A stretch of DNA of 64,000 bases, taken from Ophiodon elongatus (Eukaryota > Chordata > Actinopteri > Perciformes > Hexagrammidae). Made by a program: the position numbers and the translations under genes. The notes under the pieces were generated by a model that had not been told where the DNA came from, did not search any database, and saw nothing but the letters and a program-made list of their open reading frames with translations. Below are positions 48,547-60,600 of the stretch, in pieces (the stretch's first letter is position 1; the number at the start of each line of letters is the position of its first letter). The DNA lies in NCBI GenBank assembly GCA_016806645.1, contig JACSYO010001502.1, positions 2,020,501 to 2,084,500 of the forward strand, written 5' to 3'.

Positions 48547-51500
48547 GGTCAGGAGCTGGTTGGAGATGGAGACGGAGGATCTGGGTTCAGAGGGGGGTGA
48601 GCGGGGTGATTGGACACAGTCGCATGTGAAAGGCCAGAGAGCGGCGAGTCCACAGGGAGCAGGGTCCACACACAAAGGGCCAGGGAGGGGCTCGGTGGGG
48701 GCGGGAGGGGCGACCGAGGAGGAGAGGCCACGCTGGGAACCAAAGCTGACAGCACAGACACTTCTCATCCACTGGGGGTTCGGCTGTCTCTGGCCCCCTG
48801 GGGTCTATGCTCACTGGTGGAGCTGCCAGCCATCTCCACACACTGTTGAGCCACAGCAGCTTCAGCGAGCTGCTCACTTAGAGCAGAAGCAGCAGAAACA
48901 CTAAGCACACAAAGCGGCAGTGACCTCTGGCCCACATTTAACTGATATGAAGGTTGTTTTCTTAGTCAGCCCTGATCAAATAGCAATAGACTATGCCACA
49001 TTTAGCCAATACAAGATGACTTGACTATAATGCAGAGGCAGGAAAACAACAGCAGTTTACACTTTATAGATTAAAATACAGACTTGCCTCATGCAATGTC
49101 CTGATTTATATTTAAAGAAGGGAAGGAGGCAGGAGACGTGCTAACAAGGGGCTTTGTCTAAATCCGCAGGCTGGGATTGTTTGGTGTTGGTACCTCCAGC
49201 TTGCTGTCCTTTGCTTCGAGGATAATAAGCCTCCGACCACTGTCAACAGAGTGTTTATGACCTGCAAAGCAGCCCTGGCTTGTGTTGACTCTGTCAGCAG
49301 GGGCCGGAGGGAGGCCTGACTACCAGTGCTATTAAAAGGCACTGTCAGATAACATGTGTACCATCCCTCGGTTTGTCAGGATCTGTGGATTCGTCAGCAG
49401 CACAAAATACCAAAGCTTCATTTTTGTTTGTTGTAATTGTCAGATCTGACGCCCAATTTTATGTAATTACTTGAAAGCAGATGTTGTGGGTAAAATTCAG
49501 AGGGTAAAAGGCCACTAACAAGCACTTGTTGCCATTATGTTTCCTAGAATGCTTCGGCATGGAGTAGGAGAGCTGCAAAAATGTTTTTTACTTTTTTACT
49601 ATGGAGCGAAGACAAGGACATTTATTTGCGACTTTTTATACGTTTTTATAAGACAAGGGAAACTGTGTGCGAACAAAGAAATATATATATATACACGAGA
49701 GTGAGAAAGATCACAATATTTTACAACAGAGACTAAATGGATTTCCCCTTGGAGGGCAGTATATCTCATGACCTAGACAGGTGTGTACAGTGAGTATGGG
49801 TGTGTGGGTTGGGCCTTTCTGTGTGTCTGGGTATGGCCCTGCGGTTGTGTGAGTGCTCGCGGATGTGTAAAAAAAAAAAGAGAGGAAGAGAAATGTGAGG
49901 GCACGTTTCTCCATCTGGTTTCTGCATCACTGTAGTGGGATCACATTATCCATCGTAGGCTCTCTGGGAATTTCATCAGTCTGTAACATCTCACTTATTC
50001 ACACGTCTCTGTGGGCTTTACCATGTAGAACAATCCTGAGTGTCCCTCCTGACACTGCATTGACCCTGAACATCCTCTAGTCATCTTTAAAGCTTCCTCC
50101 TGTCTGCTTTGGTGCCTCTGTGAGAACTGTACGGGGCATAAAACTGTGTAAACTCCAGTTTTCACACTGTCACTGTTTTGCCTAAGTTGTCCACAGCTCA
50201 ACAATATATAGATATAGATATAAACATAGATATTCATTCATTGCTTCGCCTACAGGGGTGTTAAACAAACAAGGGAGAGAGCACGGTCAAACTTGAGTTT
50301 AACACAATGTGTTTGCAGTTACTCCTGAGTAACAAACACAAACTCATAATCTCTCCCTTTAGATTCTCTTGTCATATTTAATGAATAAAGATAGTTAAGT
50401 ACATTTAAAAAAAGAAAAATCTTAGCACTGATCCTAAGATTTTTCAATCCACAGAGGTACTTCAGGATATCATTGTATATCACGTTATAAAGTGAAAAGT
50501 TTATTGTTGTAACGAGATGTTTTTCATGATGTTGTAACACAAAACCTTTCTTATTATAAGAATATGCTATTTATCTTGTTATAACGTAAATATTATATAT
50601 TATAGCGTGATAACTTATAAACGGTGTTCAGAGAACAGATTTTTTTGAGGAATTTGGCTCATTTACAGGATTTATTAAGTTCCACTTCATGCTTGAGCTG
50701 AGACATAGTGAGCGTCTCCTGTTATTGAGCACGGTGGATGATAATGTAATAAGTATTCGTACACTAAGAAGGGTTTTAAAATGCACGTGGCTATACAGAG
50801 GGAGAACGGGTGCGACCCTCTTTGGTGTAACAATTTCTTTACACTTCCACTACCTGTGCATAAAAAAACATCTTACAGATGTATCTGTGATCCAAATACC
50901 ATATTTCTTGAGTAATGTAACAAAACTATAACCAGTCTATTTTCTGAACAGTACTCCCGATGTGAAGCTGTGAACACTGTTCTGCTACTCGGCACTATAT
51001 CACTTCCACAAAGCTCAGATTTATAACGGATTCACAAATCGTACGGACATGTTGTTCCGGTCTCATCCCCAACAACCGAATCAGCACTGACGTGAAGCTG
51101 TCATGATATAGCATTCAGGAGTTGGTTGTAGTGGGTATCTGGGGAGTAGTGGAGCAGGAAGAGGCCGAAGTGAAATATCATTCCTATTAAACACTGATGT
51201 TTCCTCTGGTCCCACGGGCTCATGACGACGTTGTGATTTATGGTGCAGCGCTGGAGGAGCAGATCAGAATACAGCTGCCCCGTAGCTGCACACAAACATG
51301 TGTACACCGGACTCAAGCATCACTCGTAGTCTTGGTCTACATTCAAATCACTGCAGCTTTGGAATGAATGTTTCCTGGCTGTTGGATTGAAATAAATAAA
51401 TAAATAAATGAAACGAATGCATCTGCGTTTCTTTTCTTTTGTGTTTATTTGCCTGTCTGTGAATCCAGGGATTATGTGCGTAGAAATGTGACGCTTGTTG

Positions 51501-52968
51501 CAGCTAACTGGCTTTTCCAGCTCATTTTGAATGGCATGAAGTGATGTAGAAAATGAGCCAGATGAAGAGGATTAGGACCTGAGACTGCTTGTGCTTATCA
51601 TCTCCCGTAGCACTGGAGTGTAGCCATGGAAACAGGAAGTAAGAGGCAAGCTTCCAAGATGGCCACCAGCTTGTGAATGGGCGCATTCCTCAACGGCAGG
51701 GTGTCTGCTGGAGGGAGGAGGGGCCAGCGTGTGTGTTTACTCCGAAAAGGGACTATATAAATAGTAACTGCTGCTGTTTTAAGGACTTCCTGTCACTAGG
51801 TATTCCATAAAACAGTAGTTAAATAAACAATCAGTTTCCCATTGGGGCGGCCTTGTCTATACTGAAGTGAGGTCTGCTGTGGGTTCAATCCAGGATCCCG
51901 GTGTGTGGATTTTAAAGCCCCAGACTGGAGTCATGGAGCTGTTACAGGTCACCACACTCTCTTTCACTCGCACTCCGCCTGGTCATATAACCTCCACACA
52001 CACAGACTGAGTCTGAATTCCACATTCAGCATGTTTTTTTTTTTTTTTCTCTGCCAAGTAACTTCTCTACTGACTTTTCAATGAGCTCTCTTCATTGTTT
52101 TGTTAAGCAAGCTGTGCATGTGCAGCTCCTCTTCTTGCCGTTGCAGTGCAAGGATTCAGGTTCAATTTATTATCTGAGCGGGACTTCATTCAGTGTTACA
52201 GTTAGAGGAATATAAAAGTGGACACCAGGAAATGAAACATTTGGACGTTGAGCAGTTTAGTTATTTTTAGGTTTTGTACCCCAAAGCATTCAATTTTAAA
52301 TAAAACAATTAATTTAAGGTTAAATGGTTGACGTTTGGTTGTAATTTATATTTTGGATATTTACAACCACTTTGAGGCCACTTAAACCTAACAGAAGCCA
52401 GTGCTCAATCACTTTTACATGCAATAAATCCTCAGAATGTTCAAGGATACGCTCAGACTTCTTCGAGCCGCTCTTAAAACAATATACCGATTATGTACAT
52501 CGAAAGAGGTTTTGTTCAATGCAATGGTTTCTCTTGTTCATATTGGCCACAGAGAGACCTCCGCTTAAAGCACTTTCACTGTAAGTGAACAAATACCAAA
52601 TCGCATGCTGTGTAAATTGATTTCAAAGTCCACCAAAAGCAAAGACGAGGCCTCAGCAATAAGACAGATCAAGTCTTGCAAAATGGCAGTATTTGAAGAG
52701 CAAAAATCATCTATGTGTTACTGTCAAACAAACACCGTCCACTGAGGCACAAAGGAGACATTCTATGCCAAAAGACTGTTAGATTGATTTGTCTAACTGC
52801 TGAAGCCTTATATTAGCTTTAACTGAATGTTGTAAAACATCGTTTACACACCTGGACTGTGGATTTAGTTGACAGGTATAGTCAAAGTTCCTTCCGAATT
52901 AACATTCAATCAGCCATAATGGTGGTTAAAAATATAGAGGGGCAAAAAAATAGAATCTTGGTTCCCTC

Positions 52969-53071
<103 letters not shown>

Positions 53072-53579
53072 TATATGTCAATACGCAAATACACAAACAT
53101 CTACCAGCTGGCATTGTAAAGAAGGACACCATCCATCAAGCCGGCCAGCTCTGTTTTAGATGTGGCCATGAAGCTGTCAGCATGCATTCCTCACCGCAGC
53201 TTTTGCAGAACACATTCGTCAACCTCTAAGGGAGTGCATGCCCAAAATGTTTGGATGTTTAAACTTATCTCATTTTGGCCTTTGAAAGTTGTTGGCATCC
53301 CCACAGGGGCTAAAATGATCCACAAACAGTGTGCTTTGGTATCATTAGAGGCCTTAACTGGTCCAGTGCGATCCTCTGGAGGCTATTCTCATCATGCTTG
53401 TTTATTTTCAAGGACTTGAGTGAGGATGCAAATATTGGAGAATGGAGGCCAAGGAAAGGATGTCAGGGTGTGATAGAGCATGCGGTGCCCTCATCTTCTT
53501 TTTTTGTTCCCTGTCTCTCCCGACACAGACAGCGCCCTCATCATGGGACAAGTATCACTTTTGTTTGTGCGTCGCACAG

Positions 53580-53732
53580 GTCAATCACACCATCCAGGAA
53601 GATACCATCTATCTGTCTTCCGCTATTTCAGATGTGGAGCCTCAGTCGCAGCCCCCAGCAGGGGCCAGGCACACTATCACTGCAGAATATCACCAGATAG
53701 TCACTGTGGAGCCGCAGGAAAATGTACCAAGA
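53580..53732 (+). CDS. Candidate isolated coding exon (51 codons), gene unknown
   Basis: Acceptor GTCGCACAG before 53580, donor GTAAAC after 53732, and 153 bp open in phase 0-0. The product reads VNHTIQEDTIYLSSAISDVE, then HTITAEYHQIVTVEP and QENVPR. Amino-acid and codon make-up look coding (frequent CAG, GTG, GAG, ATC). No neighbouring exon was found and the protein was not recognised, so it may be a chance open frame or one exon of a gene running beyond the window. Confidence 0.3.
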
Positions 53733-55560
53733 GTAAACAAAGTGTCCCTGCGTGCTGATGTACTGTACATGTCTATCTATATGTTCCTATGTCTGAGCGT
53801 TTGTTTTTAAATGTAGCTGTATTGATGCGTGTTTTGTCTCTCCAACCACAGAGACAACCACTATCTTATTAGACATTTGTTGGGTTCAGTCAAACCCCAG
53901 AGGAGGGACTTCCCCCCGGAACAGGATCGGCTGTAAGGAAATCTCGGGCAGATGTAAAGTGAAGACACTGATGTCTTCATGAAGTTTTTTTTTTTTTTTT
54001 AAACCTGCAGCTCACGCTATCTCACCCAGCTCTGTCAGTATCCTCTTTTTTCTCTCCCTCATGCCAAAGAGACAAGCTAGATCCGTGAACAATCCGCTCC
54101 ATCCCACAGGCCGCGCTCCCCTCTCTGCTCCATAAATCGCAGCTCCCGTGGGGACAGCTGGAGAGACAGAACAAGTGGGAGCCAGATAGAGCTGTCTGAA
54201 AAGGCTCCTGTTTCAAATTAGGCTTGCTGGACAAAAGTCACCTCGACCCCGGAGTTGAATCCATATCTATTTCCTGTATCCCATTTCCTCAAGCGGTGTG
54301 GACGGACACTGGAAGGTGAGAGCCGATGTGTTAGCCGATGGAGCTGGTGTCACTGTGCCTGTGGTCTCCTGATCAGGGCACAGAAAGGCAGTTTACAGCC
54401 CTGTTAAAGGCGAACAAAAAGCTCTCTCTAAAGAGGCATGTTTCATGGCTTGTGTGCTCCCACAGTTAATGTCGTAGCCCAGCATGAGTTCACTGGACTT
54501 CCTCCCTCGTTGTGCCTCCGTGCCCTGATGGACTGAGCTCACTGCAGAGCTTTATACTTAAAATGAAACGGAGTGCAGTGAAACGGATTGATAAAATGTA
54601 TCGTGTCAGCACATGAAAAATTGCAGGTTTATAGCCTGACCTATTTCTATTGCGTCAGACTAGCAAGTCACCAGCTTAGATTTGTTTTCCAAAATGTCCT
54701 CTGTCAACAATGATTGTGATCCAAATACAAACACAGGGTTCGCACCACAACCAATATTCAAACTGTAGCTTTGGAACCTGCTGTCACTCGTAATTGATTG
54801 ACAAGTCTTTTAAATTCAGTGAACAACAACTAAAACTAAGTTATTCTCTGTTTTGGGGCTGTTATAGGTTTGTTAGGATCATTAATATTTCTTGACACAT
54901 CTGTGAAACTGGCCTATAGGCTACACTGCACTGCTACTAAGCTTTTTTTTATTTCAATTCTTAATTCTTCAATTCTTATGTTAAATGGTCAAACTAATAT
55001 AGACTAGGTCTTTAAGCCTTACACATAGAAAGTAAGCAGGGTGTGAACGTATGGGTGGCAAACAATAAACAATAATCAAGTGAGGGGAAGGTGTGTGAAT
55101 CAGAGACCATGAGACAGAAGACAGAGAGAAAGAAGAGGATATGTTTTGTTTTTAGTGTTAGCGATGAAGGAAACCTGAGCAGCCAGGACAAATTGGTCCA
55201 AAGAGAGACGGTGCAGGTGAAACCTCTGGCTCTCTGGTGGATCGATGGCCCAACATGGAACATTCAGGCAGATCAGGTTTACCTCTGTGATACTGGACTG
55301 TTTGAGGTCATGGGGGTCGGGGGGCTGATACAGGTACAGTACATACCAGCCTTAAAATGACTGCTCTGATAATGACCGATCGCCCCTCGGGTGCTCATGG
55401 GGGATTCTAGTCACGGGGTCAGGGCCGCATGGCTAACACGACCCAGACCTCCCCCATCGTGACTGTCAAAACAAACTCCATGTGACGTCAGTGGTTTGAT
55501 CACCTGCCTCCTGCTCCTCCATTTCAAGGCAATGATTTTCATGAAATCTTATCTAAAATG

Positions 55561-56100
55561 TTATAAATATAATTTTTTAATATTTTGGAAATGGTCTTTT
55601 CCTTTTAAGTAGAGGAGTCTTAGACATGGAACTGTTTTCAAGAAAATTGACATGGCAACATTCTTTTCATCCTTTTTTTCGTTCACATTTTCTGTCATTA
55701 AACATGTTGTGTTGGTTCCTTTCTTATGTGTAACTATAAGTTGATGGTGTTGTCTTGGCAGATTGTGAATTTTATTTAGAAATTTCAATGGGCTCTTAAC
55801 TGGTAAAATAAAGAAAATATAAAGAATAGTTTGCCATGCAATAAAAATCCTCATCCTCATCCCTAAGCGAACAGTAATTTCTTTTTTCAGCCCGTGTTTG
55901 ATGAAACCCCACTCTGGTTCATTCCCCCAAACACCAAAATCATCTCTCATAAGTCCAATTCTGCCCTCTTCACAACTATTAAAAACAAAATGATTTTCCA
56001 TTTGGAGTTTAAAACAACTTGTGTATTCAATTTGTCCAAACAGCTTGTGCTGCATAATACAAACATTTAATCGCCACACAACTGCACTAACTCTACGCAC
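55561..56100 (-). other. Unusually long open frame (179 codons), origin unknown
   Basis: Open for 540 nt in AT-rich sequence where stops should be frequent. The product is basic with a hydrophobic segment (FIAWQTILYIFFILPV) and was not recognised. No splice sites or start context support a gene; a degraded transposon reading frame is an alternative. Confidence 0.2.
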
Positions 56101-57469
56101 TCATTATGCTGTGGTTGCACACATATATTTACTCTAATGAAAGACTTGCTTGCTACTGTATGGTCTGTTTGTAAGCCAAGAGCCGCCAAGTTGGGATAAT
56201 TTAAGAGATAATAAGATAAATACTAGGCCTTTGGACCCACAGTGCAATCGCTTGGCTGCAGAGGACATTTATTCTGCTGCATGTTTGTTGAGAGGAATGA
56301 TTTTACTTTTGGACATGAAGGTGAGAGAATAATGATGATGAGTATAATTATTCACCACACAATGAAAACCCATTTTGTGGTGATGAAATCCATTCACAGT
56401 CCCAACAACAACACCCCCATCTGATATGCGTCAGTACCCTGCACAGGTCATCCTCGTTGTTTTCATCTCGCTGTATCTCTCAGTATGTTATAGACACCGG
56501 CTCTGTAGAGGTGGGCACACAGAGGTTACCTGTCAACTTGTCCCAGAACGAGCATTTTGGTTTGCAGGAATTCTCTGGGACTGCACATTGATCGAGTTAA
56601 TCTCTTCTGTTTTAATCTGGCTCAGGGATATTAAGACCAGCCTCTGCGGCCCCGGTCACATCACCTCTGACCCCCTGTGTAATCCGCCTCTCCCATCAGC
56701 TCATTAAGCCCAGGGAGTTCACACCTCTTGCCATGTTGGGCCCAGCTGTGTCTCCCCAGTGCCCAGGCCGGCCTGGGGTGTCAGGAAAGGCTGCCGGCTT
56801 CACAGGCACGACGCAGGCCCGGGTCTCTGATCTCTGCTGAAAATGCTATAAATCACGGACTGGAGGTGATGGTCTTAAGTGCTCATTAAAGTAGGCAATA
56901 ATAAATGTGGAGAGAATGAAAGGCTCTCTCTACCTGTCAGCCTGGGCTGGTTAATGAGAGGAGCCTGTTGTACTTTACTAATGATGGATGATTAGGAAAA
57001 GGGTAGATGGAGTGTTAACAAATGTTTAACTGCAGAGCAGGAGTCATAAATGTTTCACAGCGACAAAAGGCACCACAGTGCTTCCTTTGACTGCATGAAA
57101 ATACCATGTGTTATGTATTCATAATCCAAATTCAGCTCGAGATTGCATCATCATGTCTGATTCATTTGAGTTTGTAAAGTGTTTATGCTTTTAAATGTCA
57201 CAGTGAACCACAGCGGCTCAGTTGTTTAAATAGGATTTTGGCTTAGTTTGGTAGACTTTGATAGACATTTGCTAATGGACAAGAGAAATCTTCTTATGGC
57301 CATATTCATACCAAAGAAGGTGTTTGCTGTAAAATCTCTATGCGGGGTGAGTTATACAGTGAAAAGCTCTGATGGAGCCTCAATGAAACTGAGGTCACAG
57401 GCTACTGTAGCTCTGCTAATGCAATTCACTTGTTTTTCTTCCTTTTGGAGCAAAATAATCACGCTAAGT

Positions 57470-57693
57470 CCTGAAATGATTAGTTGATTAACTGACAAAT
57501 TGATTGTGAACAATCAGCAATATTTCTTATAGTACATATAAGTATTCTTTAAGGAATACTTTAAGTTCCAGCTCAAATGTGAAGGTTTACTGTTTTTCTC
57601 TGTCTCTTTGTAAATTGAATATATTTGTGTTTTGATTCAATTTATCAAACAAATAATCAATAAATACTGAAAATAATCATTCATTGGTGCCCT
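57470..57693. mobile_element. MITE copy, same family (reverse orientation)
   Basis: Opens TGAAATGATTAGTTGATTAA and closes AAAATAATCATTCATTGGTG followed by CCCT. This is the reverse complement of the AGGGCTGCAACTAACGATTATTTT consensus, with diverged ends. Confidence 0.55.
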
Positions 57694-60600
57694 GATCCAA
57701 GAGACAGTAAAACTTTGGAAAACAGTAAAAAAAAAACAGTAAAACTTTCCCCATGGCTTTCCTCAAATATAAAAATCTGCATGAGAGTGAACATGTCAAC
57801 AGACAGAGCCACATGCTTTTCTGAGCGCAGAAACACTACACACGCAATCAAACAAACATGCACATATTCATTACCTGGACTAGCCAGTTGCAGGAAAGAT
57901 AATATTGGGCTTGGTGGTTTGGGTGACGCGGTGTGGATTAGGAAGCAGCGTGGGTGTGAAAGCACTGTTTGCGCTGTTAGCACCGTTAGCTGAGAGCTGA
58001 GAGTCGCTGGGGGGCAATTGAAATGATCCTAATCTCGTATATAGTACCTTTTAAGCTTTGCTCTTGATGTTTGCAGTAAAACAAGTGAAATGTTGTTGAT
58101 GGTGTTGGGAGTCTAGTCTCTGGCAAAGAAATGTACTATAACCTCAGAAAAGCTACATATCAGCTCACGTCATCATCCTGCTTTTGTGAAAACATCAACT
58201 CAGTTTGAGAACTGTTTTCTATCTATAAAATGAAACACAAGGAGAGAGAGGGGAGGAAAGAAAGGCAAAGAAAAAGAGAAGTGCAGGCCTGACTGGATTA
58301 GGAGAAGGCCTGTTTTTCCTCTCCATGTCAATGCACTCCTGCACCACGATAGATAGATAGTGACGGCCTGCCAGTTGGTTTTCATTACATCCCTTGCGCT
58401 TCAGAACTACCCAGAAAAACAGCATCCCTCCCTTCCTCCCACCCCCTCTCAACTGAGCACACTTTTCCATCTAAAAGAAGGGTATAAAATTGTTCCTGAA
58501 AGTGAAAAAAAATGGCCAGAGGGGACTTTTTTCAAAGTATTTTTCTAATATCCTCTTCAGACTTGAAGTCTCCCCCTGCATGCCTTTTTTCTTTTAAGTA
58601 AAACCCTGTCATCTACCCCGTGGGGGCTTCGCTGGAATGCTACTTCAATATAAGATCTGTACCTTTGCATTCTCTGTAATGCATGCCTATGTGTGTCCAA
58701 ATGGGTCTCCCCACGGGGGGAGAGAGGAAGGCAGAGGGGAGGAGGCAGGGAGTTTTCAGTCAGGGATATGGGAACAAGGTGGAACTGTGCTTTGTTTGTT
58801 GCCCTCTGCGCATACCGACGCAAAATTGAACAGCAATAAAATAAGGCACAGATGTGCATTACTGGCTCAGACTTCAATTGTCCGCAACCTGGGTGGAGGC
58901 CTGGTCACATTGTATTAAAAGGTGGATTGGTCTGACTCTCTCACCCCCGCTCTCCCTCCTGAAGGCCTGTTATCTCTCCAACATGCTATGCTGCCTGGAT
59001 GCCAGCATATAGCGCACCGATAACCACAACCAGAACATCTCCCCTCATAGGTCTCCTCACCCTGTTTGGCTCGAGTCACGCCATGCTATACCTACGGGAG
59101 CGCCGAGCTTCAAAGAGAGTAAACTCGCACGTGCAACAGAGCCACAGCAGGCAGATTTTTAGTGGATAAGACAACCGCTGTCTGTTCTTAGAGCAGAATT
59201 GGCCTTTGACCCTTTGGCTTTAACGTTGACAAACTGAACTGTTCATTATTTCAATCAATCAGAAATTCCTTCCTGTGTGCGCCTCCTGCTTTAAATCACT
59301 CGGCATTAGCTGCTTGTCTCTGCATGGGTTGGAACTGCAGGAAAATCAAAAACGTGCAACGCAATGTGGAAAAAACACGGACATTTTGATCCAAGTCAGT
59401 GGCACAGCAAATACGCCATGCAAACGAATAAAACAAATGGTATAATCTAAAATCAACCTTAAACACATTGGCCCCAGCTTCGAGGGCCTCGGGTCCGTTG
59501 CTGTATGGTTCTGATGAACACACCAGTGGCAGTTGTCCAGGCTCAGGCTGAAATGTTTTCAGCTTGCTGGGACTTATTGAGAATAAAACCTTTGCCATAT
59601 ATAAGCCTTACATCTGTTTTGTTTCTGCATAAGAAAATACAATGCAGTAAATTGACCCATAAATCTCTTTAGATGTTAATTTAAACAGTCCTTGTTGGCT
59701 TTCCAAATGTTTTTATTTGTGTGCACATTCACTTGCACTTTTTACTTTTGACCCCCTGCCAGAACTGTGAATTCAGATCCCAGCAAGATGAAACCAGAAA
59801 CTAAATTCCTTTATTAGAAATTATAACTTCGAAATGAAAAGTGTCTTGTGGAGATTTATTAGACATGGCCTGATTTAACCTATCTATGATTAAAGTTTGT
59901 GAGAGACTTGTTCCAGGTCACTATATCACAAACTGAATAGTTTTGTCATTATTTTGATATATTTGTGTTTGCATATAAAACACATGTCAGGAAGAGAAAG
60001 GGAAAACCAGAAGATGGTCCAAATGGCCATTTACTCTGCAGCTTTAGCCAACCAGAGGAGGGACAGTATGGGAACCGCTTTCAGCTCCAGAGCCAGCAGA
60101 TTTTTCCAGATTGCATATCTGCCTCTTAACTCTGCCAGAAGGGGTTTGTGTGGGACCCAGAACCTTCAGCAAGCATCAGTCTGTTGATGCAAAGCAGAGC
60201 AATTACAATTCCTGCACAAATTGCAGAACTCATTGCCTCTCCAAGCTGAGGCTTCAGTGGGTTTGACTGCACCAAAAGACAACCATGTACTCTTATCTGC
60301 TGTTGCCGAGAAGCAGAAGATAGGGATAAAGAGCTTCAGGGAAACAGGATCGCTCAAATGACACACAATCAAGTAATCCCTGCACTAATCACACTAATTA
60401 GTTCGCTCAAAGGGAGGATAGGTCTGAATATTAGCCTTAAGGCATCTTTTTTTCTTTTTATCTTGGGCAGTTAGCTGTTAGTGGAAAAAGAGCAAGCAGT
60501 AACGTCACAAAACTGAAAAGGCTATAACCACACTCAACCTAATTTTGGAGGGAAAATGTTCAAAACTTTGTTATTTCTTACTTTGCATGAGATTAAAAGG

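Noticed and set aside
48470..48904. 144-codon plus-strand open frame rich in Gly, Arg and Glu
   Set aside because: Composed of (CT)n plus purine-rich, G-rich DNA; no domain, no conserved motif and no supporting splice context.
51841..51920. tRNA gene or tRNA-derived SINE around GGTTCAATCC
   Set aside because: The B-box-like motif is present, but there is no A box at the right distance and no foldable acceptor stem. At most a very degraded SINE head.
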